From Merluccius polli (Eukaryota > Chordata > Actinopteri > Gadiformes > Merlucciidae): 64,000 bases of DNA. The stretch spans positions 62,001 through 126,000 of the forward strand of contig JAOPHQ010002315.1 in the NCBI GenBank assembly GCA_030340625.1, given 5' to 3'. The notes under the pieces are model-generated. The model was not told the origin of the DNA. It ran no database searches and saw only the letters and a program-made list of their open reading frames with translations. Of this stretch, positions 11,759 to 21,072 are shown one piece after another (position 1 is the stretch's first letter; each line of letters opens with the position of its first letter). Made by a program: the position numbers and the translations under genes.

Positions 11759-11892
11759 ATAACCAATGAGATGCATTGGTATCATTTTAGAAGGGATGAC
11801 GACATTGGACTGTTGTTATCTCATTCTCTTTATTCATTGGGTTATGTTGTATATATATAGCGCCCTGCAGGGTGTCATCCTAGAACACTAGG
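11759..11892 (+). promoter_or_regulatory. Odorant receptor upstream block, gene 4
   Basis: An intact inverted CCAAT pair lies at 11763-11779, a reversed CCAAT (attcattggg) lies upstream of the TATA, and the TATA run is at 11849-11860. A donor-like CTAG/GTGTTC at 11888-11897 could pair with a pyrimidine-rich acceptor (ttttttcctcaatatag, ending 12034) and a CTAAC branch-like motif. That gives an inferred 143-base 5' UTR intron. Confidence 0.6.
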
Positions 11893-12199
11893 TGTTCATG
11901 AAAAAGGGCAAGTCGTGTGTCACTTTTTTTCTGGAACTGTGTTGCTTTTCTGACACCATGACATCATCCAGGTACTCCGACATGTAACTTCAAGTTGACT
12001 GTCTAACAAACGTCTTGTTTTTTCCTCAATATAGAATTTGACCATGATCAAAAAGTAATTTTAGGTATTGGCGTACGATTGTGTATTTACATACAATAGA
12101 TCAATATACATTATACATACAATATATCTATACATCTATATATATCTATATATATATATATATCTATATATCTATATAGATATATATATATATGTTACC

Positions 12200-13144
12200 A
12201 TGGCTTATAACAACTCAACACAATCTGATGGTCCTCCTTTCTCATTGCAAATTGTCAATTACAGGCTCATAGTGGTACAAATTCTGATTTCAATTTTTCT
12301 GTACCTCAACTGTCTGCTCCTGACAAGCTTTTTCAAGAAGGAGATCTTTCACAGAAGCATGCGCTACATCTTCTTTGTCTTTACCTTGATGTCAGACTGC
12401 CTGTACCTATTGGTGACCAATGTTCTGCTAATCATGTCCTTCTTACATACTTTCATGCAAATTTGGCTCTGTATTTTCCTCATCATAGTATTGTCTATGT
12501 TCAATTTTGTCTTCCCTTTAACACTGACAGCGATGACCCTGGAGCGTTATGTGGCCATCTGCATGCCAATGCGTCACGGGGCCTTATGCACCCCGCGCAG
12601 CGCTCTGCACTGTATTCTGATCATCCACACGATCAGCTCTATACCAATCAGCATCATTGTCTCTATCTACTTTGCTTCTGTGCCTCACAGTATATACATG
12701 GAGGATAGGATGTGCACAATTGAAATGCTCATGATTCACAGATGGCAGAGTTATCTCTTTTTAGCTGCAAACCAGTTATACTTCGTCATCATGTTTGTCA
12801 TCATTGTGTTCTGTTATATTGAAATCACAAAAGCAGCCAGGAAAGCATCAGGAGAGACTAAGACATCCACAGGGAAGGGACTCAGAACGGTACTTCTTCA
12901 TGGTTTTCAGCTCATTCTCTGCCTTGCCAGGTTATGGTGCCCTTTTGTTGAAGCTGCTATGCTGCAGATTGATGTACTTTTATACACTAATGTGAGATAC
13001 GCCAATTACATAATGTTTACTCTTGCCCCGAGATGTCTAAGTTCCCTTGTTTATGGCCTCAGGGACAGAAAGTTCTTTCTAATGTTGAAATATTATGCTG
13101 TCTTTGGCTTTTGTTACAAATCACCCCCTGTATTGGCTGATTGA
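12200..13144 (+). CDS. Odorant receptor, teleost 131-2-like (gene 4)
   Basis: A 314-residue intronless receptor in the gene 4-7 subgroup (N terminus SLQIVNYRLIVVQ, C terminus PPVLAD). Approximate helices: TM1 21-45, TM2 55-80, TM3 88-120, TM4 135-160, TM5 185-208, TM6 228-248, TM7 266-285. Cys91 and Cys172 are placed for the family's loop disulphide, and ERY is at 115-117. A (TA)n tract ends nine bases before the start. It leaves an open frame back to 12068, but that isoleucine/tyrosine extension is microsatellite translation, and GTTACCATGG is the conserved start. AATAAA at 13212-13217 is a good polyadenylation signal, conserved in genes 4-9. The frame is intact. Confidence 0.9.
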   Translation: MAYNNSTQSDGPPFSLQIVNYRLIVVQILISIFLYLNCLLLTSFFKKEIFHRSMRYIFFVFTLMSDCLYLLVTNVLLIMSFLHTFMQIWLCIFLIIVLSMFNFVFPLTLTAMTLERYVAICMPMRHGALCTPRSALHCILIIHTISSIPISIIVSIYFASVPHSIYMEDRMCTIEMLMIHRWQSYLFLAANQLYFVIMFVIIVFCYIEITKAARKASGETKTSTGKGLRTVLLHGFQLILCLARLWCPFVEAAMLQIDVLLYTNVRYANYIMFTLAPRCLSSLVYGLRDRKFFLMLKYYAVFGFCYKSPPVLAD

Positions 13145-14075
13145 AAAAAAATTGGAAAAAAATGAATGCAACAAAAAGTGCTCGCTAAATATTTAAATGA
13201 CAACATTTTTAAATAAAGAGCAATATGTTACTGAATTGTTACTGAAGGTGTGAACTTAGGATCAGTAGAAAATCTTTGAATTTGAGACTGGATGTCTTTC
13301 AGGGTGCGGTAACTTTTTCATACAATACATTACAGCCTGATTTAAGTTATTTTTTCAATCTTCTGACTCAGTCTTCTGACTGTTCTGCATCTGCAATACT
13401 TGGCTGCAGGTAAACTAATCTTTGCTGAGATGGGCAGTGTCCATCTAGACCACGTTTTGGACTAGATGTACAGTGTTTGTTTTGCAGTGTTTGGCCCCAG
13501 CAGTACTGATTACTGACATAGGACTAGGGAAAAGACCAGACGACGCCCCGAGAAGCTTCTCCCGACAGTGAAGCTGTTTACCAACCAAAAGGCAAAGTTA
13601 GGTTGTCTAATTGAGGGACAATTAGGGAGCCTGATGTTCAAAATCAGCCAGCCTGTTAGTTACTAAGCACAGGAACATCTACACAACAATACATGTGGAT
13701 TGCCCAAAATATATCCCTTTAACACATTACAATGAAGAAATTCACATGATTCCATACAAAACCCAGGACTAGCGCAAGAGGTGACTGGGTATTCATTCTT
13801 GAGCCATTGTGAGCATGTCTGTCTGTTTGTGCTTGTGTGTGCCTGTGCGCGTGTGTGTGTTTATCCTTAATTGGTGTGCCTGTTAACATGTCTCATTTAA
13901 TGCATTGATTAATGTACTAACAAAGAAATATTAAATAAATGTAAAGGAATCTGAACCATACAATGTGTGATTAATATATGGTCATTGAAAAATGACTCCC
14001 AATATATAGAGAAAAGTCCCTGTAATCCTTTTCCGGCACTCGGCTGTATGGCATAATGCACAGTATAACAGCAAT
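13145..14075. other. 3' flank of gene 4
   Basis: This is nearly identical to the gene 5 flank (18214-18871, continuing at 26836), which shows a recent duplication of the whole unit. It contains a short TG-rich tract near 13830-13860. No gene. Confidence 0.6.
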
Positions 14076-14400
14076 TAGATTAGATTAGATTCAACTTTAT
14101 TGTCATTGTACAAGTACAGACAGAGACAACGAAATGCAGTTAGACTTCTAACCAGAAGTGCAAAAAAAAACTGTAAAGCGCAGAGTATGTACATATCCAT
14201 ACTGGAATATACAGTATAACAAATAAGATATGAACAGTAAGAACAGAGTTACTACAAGTAATGCTAGTTGGAAATGGTATATACAGAATAAGGTATGATA
14301 TGCATATGGTAAATACACTATGGACAAGATATGTACAGTTTAGACAGTGGTATGAATATATGACTTTTAGTTCATAGTTAAGATATGTTGCAATTATGTA
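14076..14400 (-). mobile_element. L2-like LINE 3' end, unit copy after gene 4
   Basis: On the minus strand the sequence ends with CAATGACAATAAAGTT and a (TCTAA)n-like tail, as in fish L2-type LINEs. No coding part remains. Copies of the same fragment lie at the same unit position at 27059, 37130, 42430, 47083 and 61668, so it was present before the array expanded. The inner (5') limit is approximate. Confidence 0.55.
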
Positions 14401-14454
14401 AAATCAAAAATATGATATAGGATATAAATTAGTTAAAGAACTTACAATTGTATA

Positions 14455-15345
14455 ATATTAACTTCAGCTTTTTAGTAGCTGACAGAGATGCAGTCAGTGA
14501 AATAAAGATCACATGTTGCTTCTCAAGGTCAAGGTTGAAGCACAGGAGAGATTGCTCCTTTGCAGTTGTAGCCATAGACATAATATACGTAGACGCCTCA
14601 TAGATTGACGCTGCCTGTTGGAGCTGACGTATCAGCGCGGCCGCCATCTTGGATGGGTCCCCAGTGCGCCCCCAGTGCATTTATTTCTACTGAGGAAGGT
14701 GTATCCCCAACTACAATAATAAGCATAACTCCCCAAATATTTACCGGATTTTCACACGGTTTGGTTTGTTACAAACGGCAGAGATTTAGTTATGATACAA
14801 GACGAATTAATAAAAAAAAATAATAAGAAGAATTATTGTTCAATCTTGCTTGTGAAAGGTAATCCCACGCGATCTGGTGTCAATACTGCGCCGTAAGCTG
14901 CACAACATACTGGCATAGCTTGCTCTCCCGTTGACTCCTATGCTAGACAAGAGTGAGGAGACCCAACCAACATGGCGGCGACGCTGGATTTACGTTCCAG
15001 CACGTCATGAGGCGTCTACGTATATTATGTCTATGGTTGTAGCCTCCAAACTCTGGAACGAGTTGCCTCTGCATGTTAGGCTGGCCCTACACTGCCTGTT
15101 TTTAAATCCAGTCTTAAAACACATTTCTATTCCTTGGCTTTTAATTTAGTATGAGAGTTGCCTTTCTTTTTCTTATGCTCTTATGGTTTTTATTATTGTA
15201 TTGCCCTTGTGTCTTTTAAACTGTTTTTTGTGTTTTTATTGTGTTGGTTTCATGCTTTTTGCTATTTTGATTGTACAGCACTTTGGTCAACTGTTGTTAT
15301 TTATTATTAAATGTGCTTTATGAATACATTTGGATTGGATTGGAC
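14455..15345 (+). mobile_element. LINE 3' fragment (LWNELPLHVR tail), unit copy after gene 4
   Basis: It translates to SRLKHRGDRAFAVVA and then SKLWNELPLHVRLAL, the C-terminal tail of CR1/L2/Rex-type reverse transcriptases. A 3' UTR follows, ending ATGTGCTTTATGAATAC and (GGATT)n. It is split by the short inverted-repeat element at 14573-15035. Confidence 0.65.
14573..15035. mobile_element. MITE with CATAGACATA termini, copy 1
   Basis: Terminal inverted repeats of about 29 bases begin CATAGACATAATATACG and end in the mirror. It is flanked by the 8-bp duplication gttgtagc (14565-14572 and 15036-15043). The 8-bp duplication fits hAT or P superfamilies. There is no transposase. The same insertion is present at 27558-28027. 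Confidence 0.8.
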
Positions 15346-16037
15346 CCTCTGGGTGATTATAAGGCCTCTTTGTTCTAGGAGTATGCCTTCTATTAGTGTG
15401 AGGGTGTAATTAGTATGTTGTTTGTACTCATATTCACCAAATCACTTTACATATAGTTTTTCTAATCTAACCCTTTTTCTAATTTTTCTAATCTGTAACA
15501 ATATGTAAGTCAAGCAAGGCTCTGTGTTACCTATGCAGAAGCAGAAATGCTCTGAAAGTAATCTAGGACCTATATTAAATGTAATAAAACAAATGTATAA
15601 TTTGTGTTGCATTCAAAAATATTCAGGAATCACATTCTTTGGTAAAATTATGTTTGTGCAAATGTCATCTTTTTCTTATGGGAAAAGTATAGATGGTTAA
15701 ATTAAAGTGTTTGAAAACTTTTGACCAACAACATATTAGTACTTGCTTTTTATTTGCGCACTTAAATCCCACTAATCCTGTGAGTGAGTTCTCAATATGG
15801 GAACAATATTTTCTACAGCTTTATCCCACATTGGGCAATTAGTTGTATTGCTGACACAGTTATGGAAAAACATTGGATACACACAAGGCATACTGTCATC
15901 ATTAAGTGCTTCATCTGGGATTCATTAACATCAGTGATCATGCTATACTGTTCATTAGCTAATATGAATGAAGGGATAACCTCTAATCTAATTCCAATTC
16001 AAACATACCCATTTAAAAACTTTAAATATATATATAC

Positions 16038-16111
<74 letters not shown>

Positions 16112-16819
16112 TACATTTGTGTATGCATGTGTGAAAATATATTTGTATATGTATGTATACATGTGCATATGTATATATCTATACATATGGCTAAGAGAAG
16201 CCATGCAAATCCTTAAGAATAAAATGAACTACTGCAGGTAAGTAACTACTGGGTGGGCTCTCCACTCAAGGCCTTGATATACTTACAACAAACTTATAAT
16301 TGGCCTGTTTGCGTAGGCTGTTGAACGGCTGTTGAACACGGCGATGTCGGCAGCGTGCAATATAATAATTGCGGTGTGTGTGCTGTTTAATGACGCCAGG
16401 AGTTTCCTACCATCTTCCTAACATCTCTGTGTCCTTGTAGTCCCTGTCATACAACTGTGCATAATCCCTCTTGCGCATAAAGTCTTACTTCAAACTGGTT
16501 CATCTTAAAATAAACAGAGACTGGGACGCAATAGTCCACATTTTACATATACCAATTATTTAGAGATACCAGGAGCTGAAGCTGAGCTGAAGTACACTTG
16601 GTGCGACAGAGGTCACTGTTGAGCCCTCTGGAGATGTTCTGGGCTTGTCAATGAAACATCTGTGAACGAGGGGGCCCACCTGATTACCCAAATTAAGTAA
16701 ATACCCCGACCCCCCTCAAGACATCATAACTCAAGAAAGTGCTGATTACTATAAGATTATTTAAAACTTAAAATCAAATCCTATGAGCTCAAATGACATA
16801 CCCCAATATCATCTAAATT
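15346..16819. other. Spacer upstream of gene 5
   Basis: This is unit-type upstream sequence, shared with the spacers before genes 4 and 6-9, with the usual TA microsatellite (listed separately). No gene is seen. Confidence 0.55.
16040..16110. repeat. (TA)n microsatellite
   Basis: About 35 TA units at the unit position where every receptor spacer carries a TA tract of variable length. Open frames across it encode only isoleucine and tyrosine and are not genes. Confidence 0.95.
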
Positions 16820-16955
16820 TAGATAGCCAATGAGATGCATTGGTATCAACTTAGAAGGGATGACGACATTGGACTGTTAGTTATCTCATTCTCTCTATTC
16901 ATTGGGTTGTATTTATATATCGCCCTGCAGGGTGTCATCCCAGAACACTAGGTGT
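16820..16955 (+). promoter_or_regulatory. Odorant receptor upstream block, gene 5
   Basis: The inverted CCAAT pair is at 16827-16843 and the TATA run ATTTATATAT at 16911-16920, with CGCCCTGCAGGG just after it and a CTAG/GTGTTC donor-like site near 16951. The acceptor-like tttttcctcaatttag is at about 17070-17086. Confidence 0.6.
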
Positions 16956-17183
16956 TCTGAAAAAGGGCAAGTCGTGTGTCACTTTTTTTCTGGAACTGTG
17001 TTGCTTTTCTGGACATCATCCAGGTACTCCAACATGTAACTTCAAGTGGACTGTCTCACAAAGGTCTTGTTTTTTCCTCAATTTAGAAAATGACCATGAT
17101 CAAAAAGGAAGTTTAGGTATAGGCGCACGATTGTGTATTTGCATACAATACATCAATATACATTATACATACAATATATCTAT

Positions 17184-17200
<17 letters not shown>

Positions 17201-17265
<65 letters not shown>
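17201..17265. repeat. (TA)n tract next to the gene 5 start
   Basis: TA repeats end seven bases before the start codon. The same position holds TA tracts in genes 4 and 6-9 but not in genes 1 and 3. Confidence 0.95.
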
Positions 17266-17268
<3 letters not shown>

Positions 17269-17271
17269 ACC

Positions 17272-18213
17272 ATGGCTTATAACAACTCAACACAATCTGA
17301 TGGTCCTCCTTTCTCATTGCAAATTGTCAATTACAGGCTCATTGTGGTACAAATTCTGATTGCAATTTTTCTGTACCTCAACTGTCTGCTCCTGACAAGC
17401 TTTTTCAAGAAGGAGATCTTTCACAGAAGCATGCGCTACATCTTCTTCGTCTTTGCCCTGATGTCAGACTGCCTGTATCTGTTGATGACCAATGTTCTGC
17501 TAATCATGTCCTTCTTTCATACTTTCATGCAAGTTTGGCTCTGTGTTTTATTCATCATATTGACTCTGTTCAATTTAGTTTTTCCCATAACACTGACAGC
17601 GATGACCCTGGAGCGTTATGTGGCCATCTGCATGCCAATGCGTCACGGGGCCTTATGCACCCCGCGCAGCGCTCTGCACTGTATTCTGATCATCCAATAT
17701 ATCAGTTCTATACCAATCAGCATCATTGTCTCAATCTACTTTGCCTCTGTACCTCACAGTATATACATGGAGTATAGAATGTGCACACTTGAAATAGTAA
17801 TGATTCACAGATGGCAGAGTTATCTTTTTTTTGCTGCAAACCAGTTATACTTCATCATCATGTTTGTCATCATTGTGTTCTGTTATACTCAAATCACAAA
17901 AGCAGCCAGGAAAGCATCAGAAGAGACTAAGAAATCCACAGGGAAGGGACTCAGAACGGTACTTCTTCATGGTTTTCAGCTCATTCTCTGCCTTGCCGTA
18001 CTATGGTGCCCTTTTGTTGAAGCTGCTGTGCTGCAGATTGATTTACTTTTATACATTAATGTGAGATACTTCAATTACATAATGTTTACTCTTGCCCCGA
18101 GATGTCTAAGTTCCCTTGTTTATGGCCTCAGGGACAGAAAGTTCTTTCTAATGTTGAAATACTATGTTGTCTTTGGCTTGTGTTACAAATCGCCCCCTGT
18201 ATTGGCCGATTGA
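17272..18213 (+). CDS. Odorant receptor, teleost 131-2-like (gene 5)
   Basis: A 313-residue intronless receptor. It is one residue shorter than its sisters, from a codon loss in TM3 (FIILTLFNLVFP where others read FLIIVLSMFNFVFP). Other marks are LLMTNVLL in TM2, YMEYRMC in the second extracellular loop and KASEETKKS in the third inner loop. From that loop to the end it is almost the same as gene 6. The ERY motif, the cysteine pair and the APRCLSSLVYGLRD end are intact. Kozak-like GTTACCATGG marks the start. The upstream open frame from 17131 is microsatellite translation. AATAAA is at 18283-18288. A Ty3/Gypsy element sits 660 bases downstream. Probably functional. Confidence 0.9.
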   Translation: MAYNNSTQSDGPPFSLQIVNYRLIVVQILIAIFLYLNCLLLTSFFKKEIFHRSMRYIFFVFALMSDCLYLLMTNVLLIMSFFHTFMQVWLCVLFIILTLFNLVFPITLTAMTLERYVAICMPMRHGALCTPRSALHCILIIQYISSIPISIIVSIYFASVPHSIYMEYRMCTLEIVMIHRWQSYLFFAANQLYFIIMFVIIVFCYTQITKAARKASEETKKSTGKGLRTVLLHGFQLILCLAVLWCPFVEAAVLQIDLLLYINVRYFNYIMFTLAPRCLSSLVYGLRDRKFFLMLKYYVVFGLCYKSPPVLAD

Positions 18214-18871
18214 AAAAAAAATAAGAAAAAAAATGAATGCAACAAAAAGTGCTCGCTAAATATTTAAATGACAACATTTTTAAATAAAGAGCAATATGTT
18301 ACTGAATTGGACTGGATGTCTTTCAGGGTGCGGTAACTTTTTCATACAATACATTACAGCCTGATCTATGTTATTTTTTCAATCTTCTGACTCAGTCTTC
18401 TGACTGTTCTGCATCTGCAATACTTGGCTGCAGGTAAACTAATCTTTGCTGAGATTGGCAGTGTCCATCTAGACCACGTTTTGGACTAGATGTACAGTGT
18501 TTGTTTTGCAGTGTTTGGCCCCAGCAGTACTGATTACTGACATAGGACTAGGGAAAAGACCAGATGACGCCCCGAGAAGCTTCTCCCGACAGTGAAGCTG
18601 TTTACCAACCAAAAGGCAAAGTTAGGTTGTCTAATTGAGGGACAATTAGGGAGCCTGATGTTAAAAATCAGCCAGCCTGTTAGTTACTAAGCACAGGAAC
18701 ATCTACACAACAATACATGTGGATTGCCCAAAATATATCCCTTTAACACATTACAATGAAGAAATTCACATGATTCCATACAAAACACAGGACTAGCGCA
18801 AGAGGTGACTGGGTATTCATTCTTGAGCCATTGTGAGCATGTCTGTCTGTTTGTGCTTGTGTGTGCCTGTG
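18214..18871. other. 3' flank of gene 5 up to the Gypsy element
   Basis: It is nearly identical to the gene 4 flank and stops within the TG-rich tract, where the LTR element entered. The flank resumes at 26836. Confidence 0.7.
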
Positions 18872-19387
18872 TGTAACGTAGTTAAAGTGATGATTCCATT
18901 TGCCATAAAAACGTATACACACACTTAATTGGCCTATGCAACTTGAACGCAGCGCCCCTGTGGGTTAGGGTCGTGCAACCCAGGGGGGGGAAAGAGCAGC
19001 AGTCAGACCTTGCTGTTTCCCCTGGTAGGTGCATGAGTTGTGAGCTCCGCTATGGTTTTATATTAACTACACGTGGTTAGCTAACATGCATTTTCTTTTA
19101 ATTGTACATTGCAGATATATGTGTGTGTGAGGGGAAAATGACTGACTGTGTGATGATCCCGTTTGCCAGGTATATTATATTTTGTTCGTTATGTATTTTT
19201 AATTTAATTCTTAATGAGAGTCGGACCTTGCTGTTTCCCCTGATATATGTGTGTGTGAGGGGAAAATGACTGACTGTGTGATGATCCCGTTTGCCAGAGA
19301 TCTATAATAAACGGCAAGAGTGCCAACTGTGACGGTCGTCTTCTGTGAAATACACAACGCAACGAGAGAGAGTACAAATCCGCTACA
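18872..19387 (+). repeat. 5' LTR of Gypsy 1
   Basis: The LTR runs from TGTAACGTAG to CCGCTACA, 516 bases. A block of about 57 bases (GATATATGTGTGTGTGAGG...) occurs twice, near 19113 and 19242. TATAATAAACGG near 19305 combines TATA-like and AATAAA motifs. It differs from the 3' LTR by several indels. Confidence 0.92.
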
Positions 19388-19388
19388 A

Positions 19389-19406
19389 TGGTGCCGTGAC
19401 CCGGAT
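19389..19406 (+). other. Primer binding site, probably tRNA-His
   Basis: TGGTGCCGTGACCCGGAT lies one base after the LTR. It matches the complement of the animal histidine tRNA 3' end (with CCA) except at one base. The tRNA assignment is from recall. Confidence 0.65.
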
Positions 19407-19771
19407 GAAAACTACCAGGGCGCGTGATCTGTTCGTCGCCATTTTGGGACCGCAAGCTCGACTCTTCACGTGACGGCTTCATCGGTGCTTTCTTCACTCC
19501 CGTGGTATCGTGAGTGCGGGTGTAGCGTAGAGCCGGTTTTGGTGTTTTCTGTGTTAATTGGTGGCCCGTGTGTCAAAAAAAAAAAAGAAAAAAAAAAGTT
19601 GATTGTGATATTGGACATGCTATTGATATATTGATGTGTTTTGCTTTGTGAATTCACCAAGTTTTTTTTTTGTTTTGTTTATTTTTTTTATGACTCGATT
19701 TGGGATACAATTGGGGTAACATACTCTTTGCTGTATATTTTTATATTTTCTGTTTTTCTTTTGCTATAGCG

Positions 19772-21061
19772 ATGGATGAACCTAATGTGTCAAGTGTTGG
19801 TAGGGGTTCTAAACTGTGGTTCAGTCAGTTTCCTACTCTGGTTGGGCCTGGTGAGGACAGACATGTTACATCTACTCCTTACAACCATTCTGGGAGGGAT
19901 AGTGCATGTGCCGCTGCAGATGCTGGGGTGGGTGGTGAGTCTGCACTTTCTGGTCAGGATGTCCATGTTCTCAGTGACCTGGTGAAACAGATAGGGACCA
20001 GTATAGGTGAGAACATTGCTTCAGTCCTTAGGGCCATTCCAGCTAACGAAGCTAACATGACTCAGTCAACCACAGCAGATTTTTCTAAGGTTAACTTGAC
20101 AATTAATCAGGATAGTTACGAGCCTCATCCTTTCAGGGGAGATAACACTGATAGGATTTCAATCTCTGAGTGGGAGGAAGGTATGAGGCTTTACCTGGGT
20201 AGGAGGGGCATTGAGCTTTATGACCAGGCGGATGAAGTCTTGGGCAAGCTAAGGGGGAGGGCACGTGATGTGGTAACCATTGGGCTTCGCAGTCGGCCCT
20301 CCTTAGACTTAAAGTCAGGCCCTCAACCTATGTTTGACGTACTTAGGCAGCACTTTAGTGAGTCTGTGACCTCTTTTATGCCTCTTGCGGACTTTTATGA
20401 CACGAAGCCGCGGCCCACTGAGACTGCTGTAGACTATTGGATTCGGCTTAACAAAGCCATTGACACTGCTGTAGATGGCTTAAAGAGACAGGGGAAGACT
20501 GTTGACAATCCTTCTCGTGAAGTGACAGTTATGTTTATCACTCACTGTCCGGATACTGAGCTGTCTCTAGTCTTCGGCTGCAAGCCGCTGGAGGAATGGA
20601 CTGCTACTGATGTTCAGGTGAGGTTGGATGAACACCACCGGAAGAAGCGCCTCCAGCAGCGTCAATCTTTCCACCCAGCTGGCAGCCTGCAAACCAGCCA
20701 GGCTGTGAACGTTTTGCAGTGCCATGCCCAGCCTGCCTCTCAACCAGTTGCAACCGACAGAACATCGCAGTCTGAGGGCCCGTCGCTTGCCCATGTTATT
20801 ACCCTTCTTGAACGGTTGCTGCAGCGAGAGACCTCCCGGCATTCCAGGTCGCCAAGGTCGGGTGCTGGTGGCCGCGGCAGGTCTAGGGGTCCCTGTTGCA
20901 TTTGTGGAGGTGACGATCATGACACCATGTCTCACTGCAGGAGAGAGCGGCTTTGTTTTCGCTGTTATGCTACGGGACATCAGGCTGTGACCTGTCAGAG
21001 TGCTCCTTCTTCTGACTTGACTGCTGCTCGGCCTGGTGGTTCCAACCAGCCGGGAAACTAG
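19772..21061 (+). CDS. Gag of Gypsy 1
   Basis: An open frame of 429 residues from MDEPNVSSVG. The middle (about residues 110-290) has the helix-rich capsid-type region with WIRLNKAID-like strings. The C terminus has two CCHC zinc knuckles: a slightly irregular one at about 374-388 (CICGGDDH...C) and a regular one, CFRCYATGHQAVTC, at about 394-407. Gag would form the particle and package element RNA. An in-frame upstream ATG at 19700 would add 24 hydrophobic residues. I favour 19772, although a signal-like leader cannot be excluded. The frame is intact, unlike pol. Pol begins 12 bases after the gag stop in another frame. Confidence 0.82.
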   Translation: MDEPNVSSVGRGSKLWFSQFPTLVGPGEDRHVTSTPYNHSGRDSACAAADAGVGGESALSGQDVHVLSDLVKQIGTSIGENIASVLRAIPANEANMTQSTTADFSKVNLTINQDSYEPHPFRGDNTDRISISEWEEGMRLYLGRRGIELYDQADEVLGKLRGRARDVVTIGLRSRPSLDLKSGPQPMFDVLRQHFSESVTSFMPLADFYDTKPRPTETAVDYWIRLNKAIDTAVDGLKRQGKTVDNPSREVTVMFITHCPDTELSLVFGCKPLEEWTATDVQVRLDEHHRKKRLQQRQSFHPAGSLQTSQAVNVLQCHAQPASQPVATDRTSQSEGPSLAHVITLLERLLQRETSRHSRSPRSGAGGRGRSRGPCCICGGDDHDTMSHCRRERLCFRCYATGHQAVTCQSAPSSDLTAARPGGSNQPGN

Positions 21062-21072
21062 TTGGCCCACAT

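Noticed and set aside
12068..12199. N-terminal extensions of genes 4, 5 and 8 through isoleucine/tyrosine runs
   Set aside because: They translate a TA microsatellite of variable length. All paralogues conserve the later MAYNNST start.
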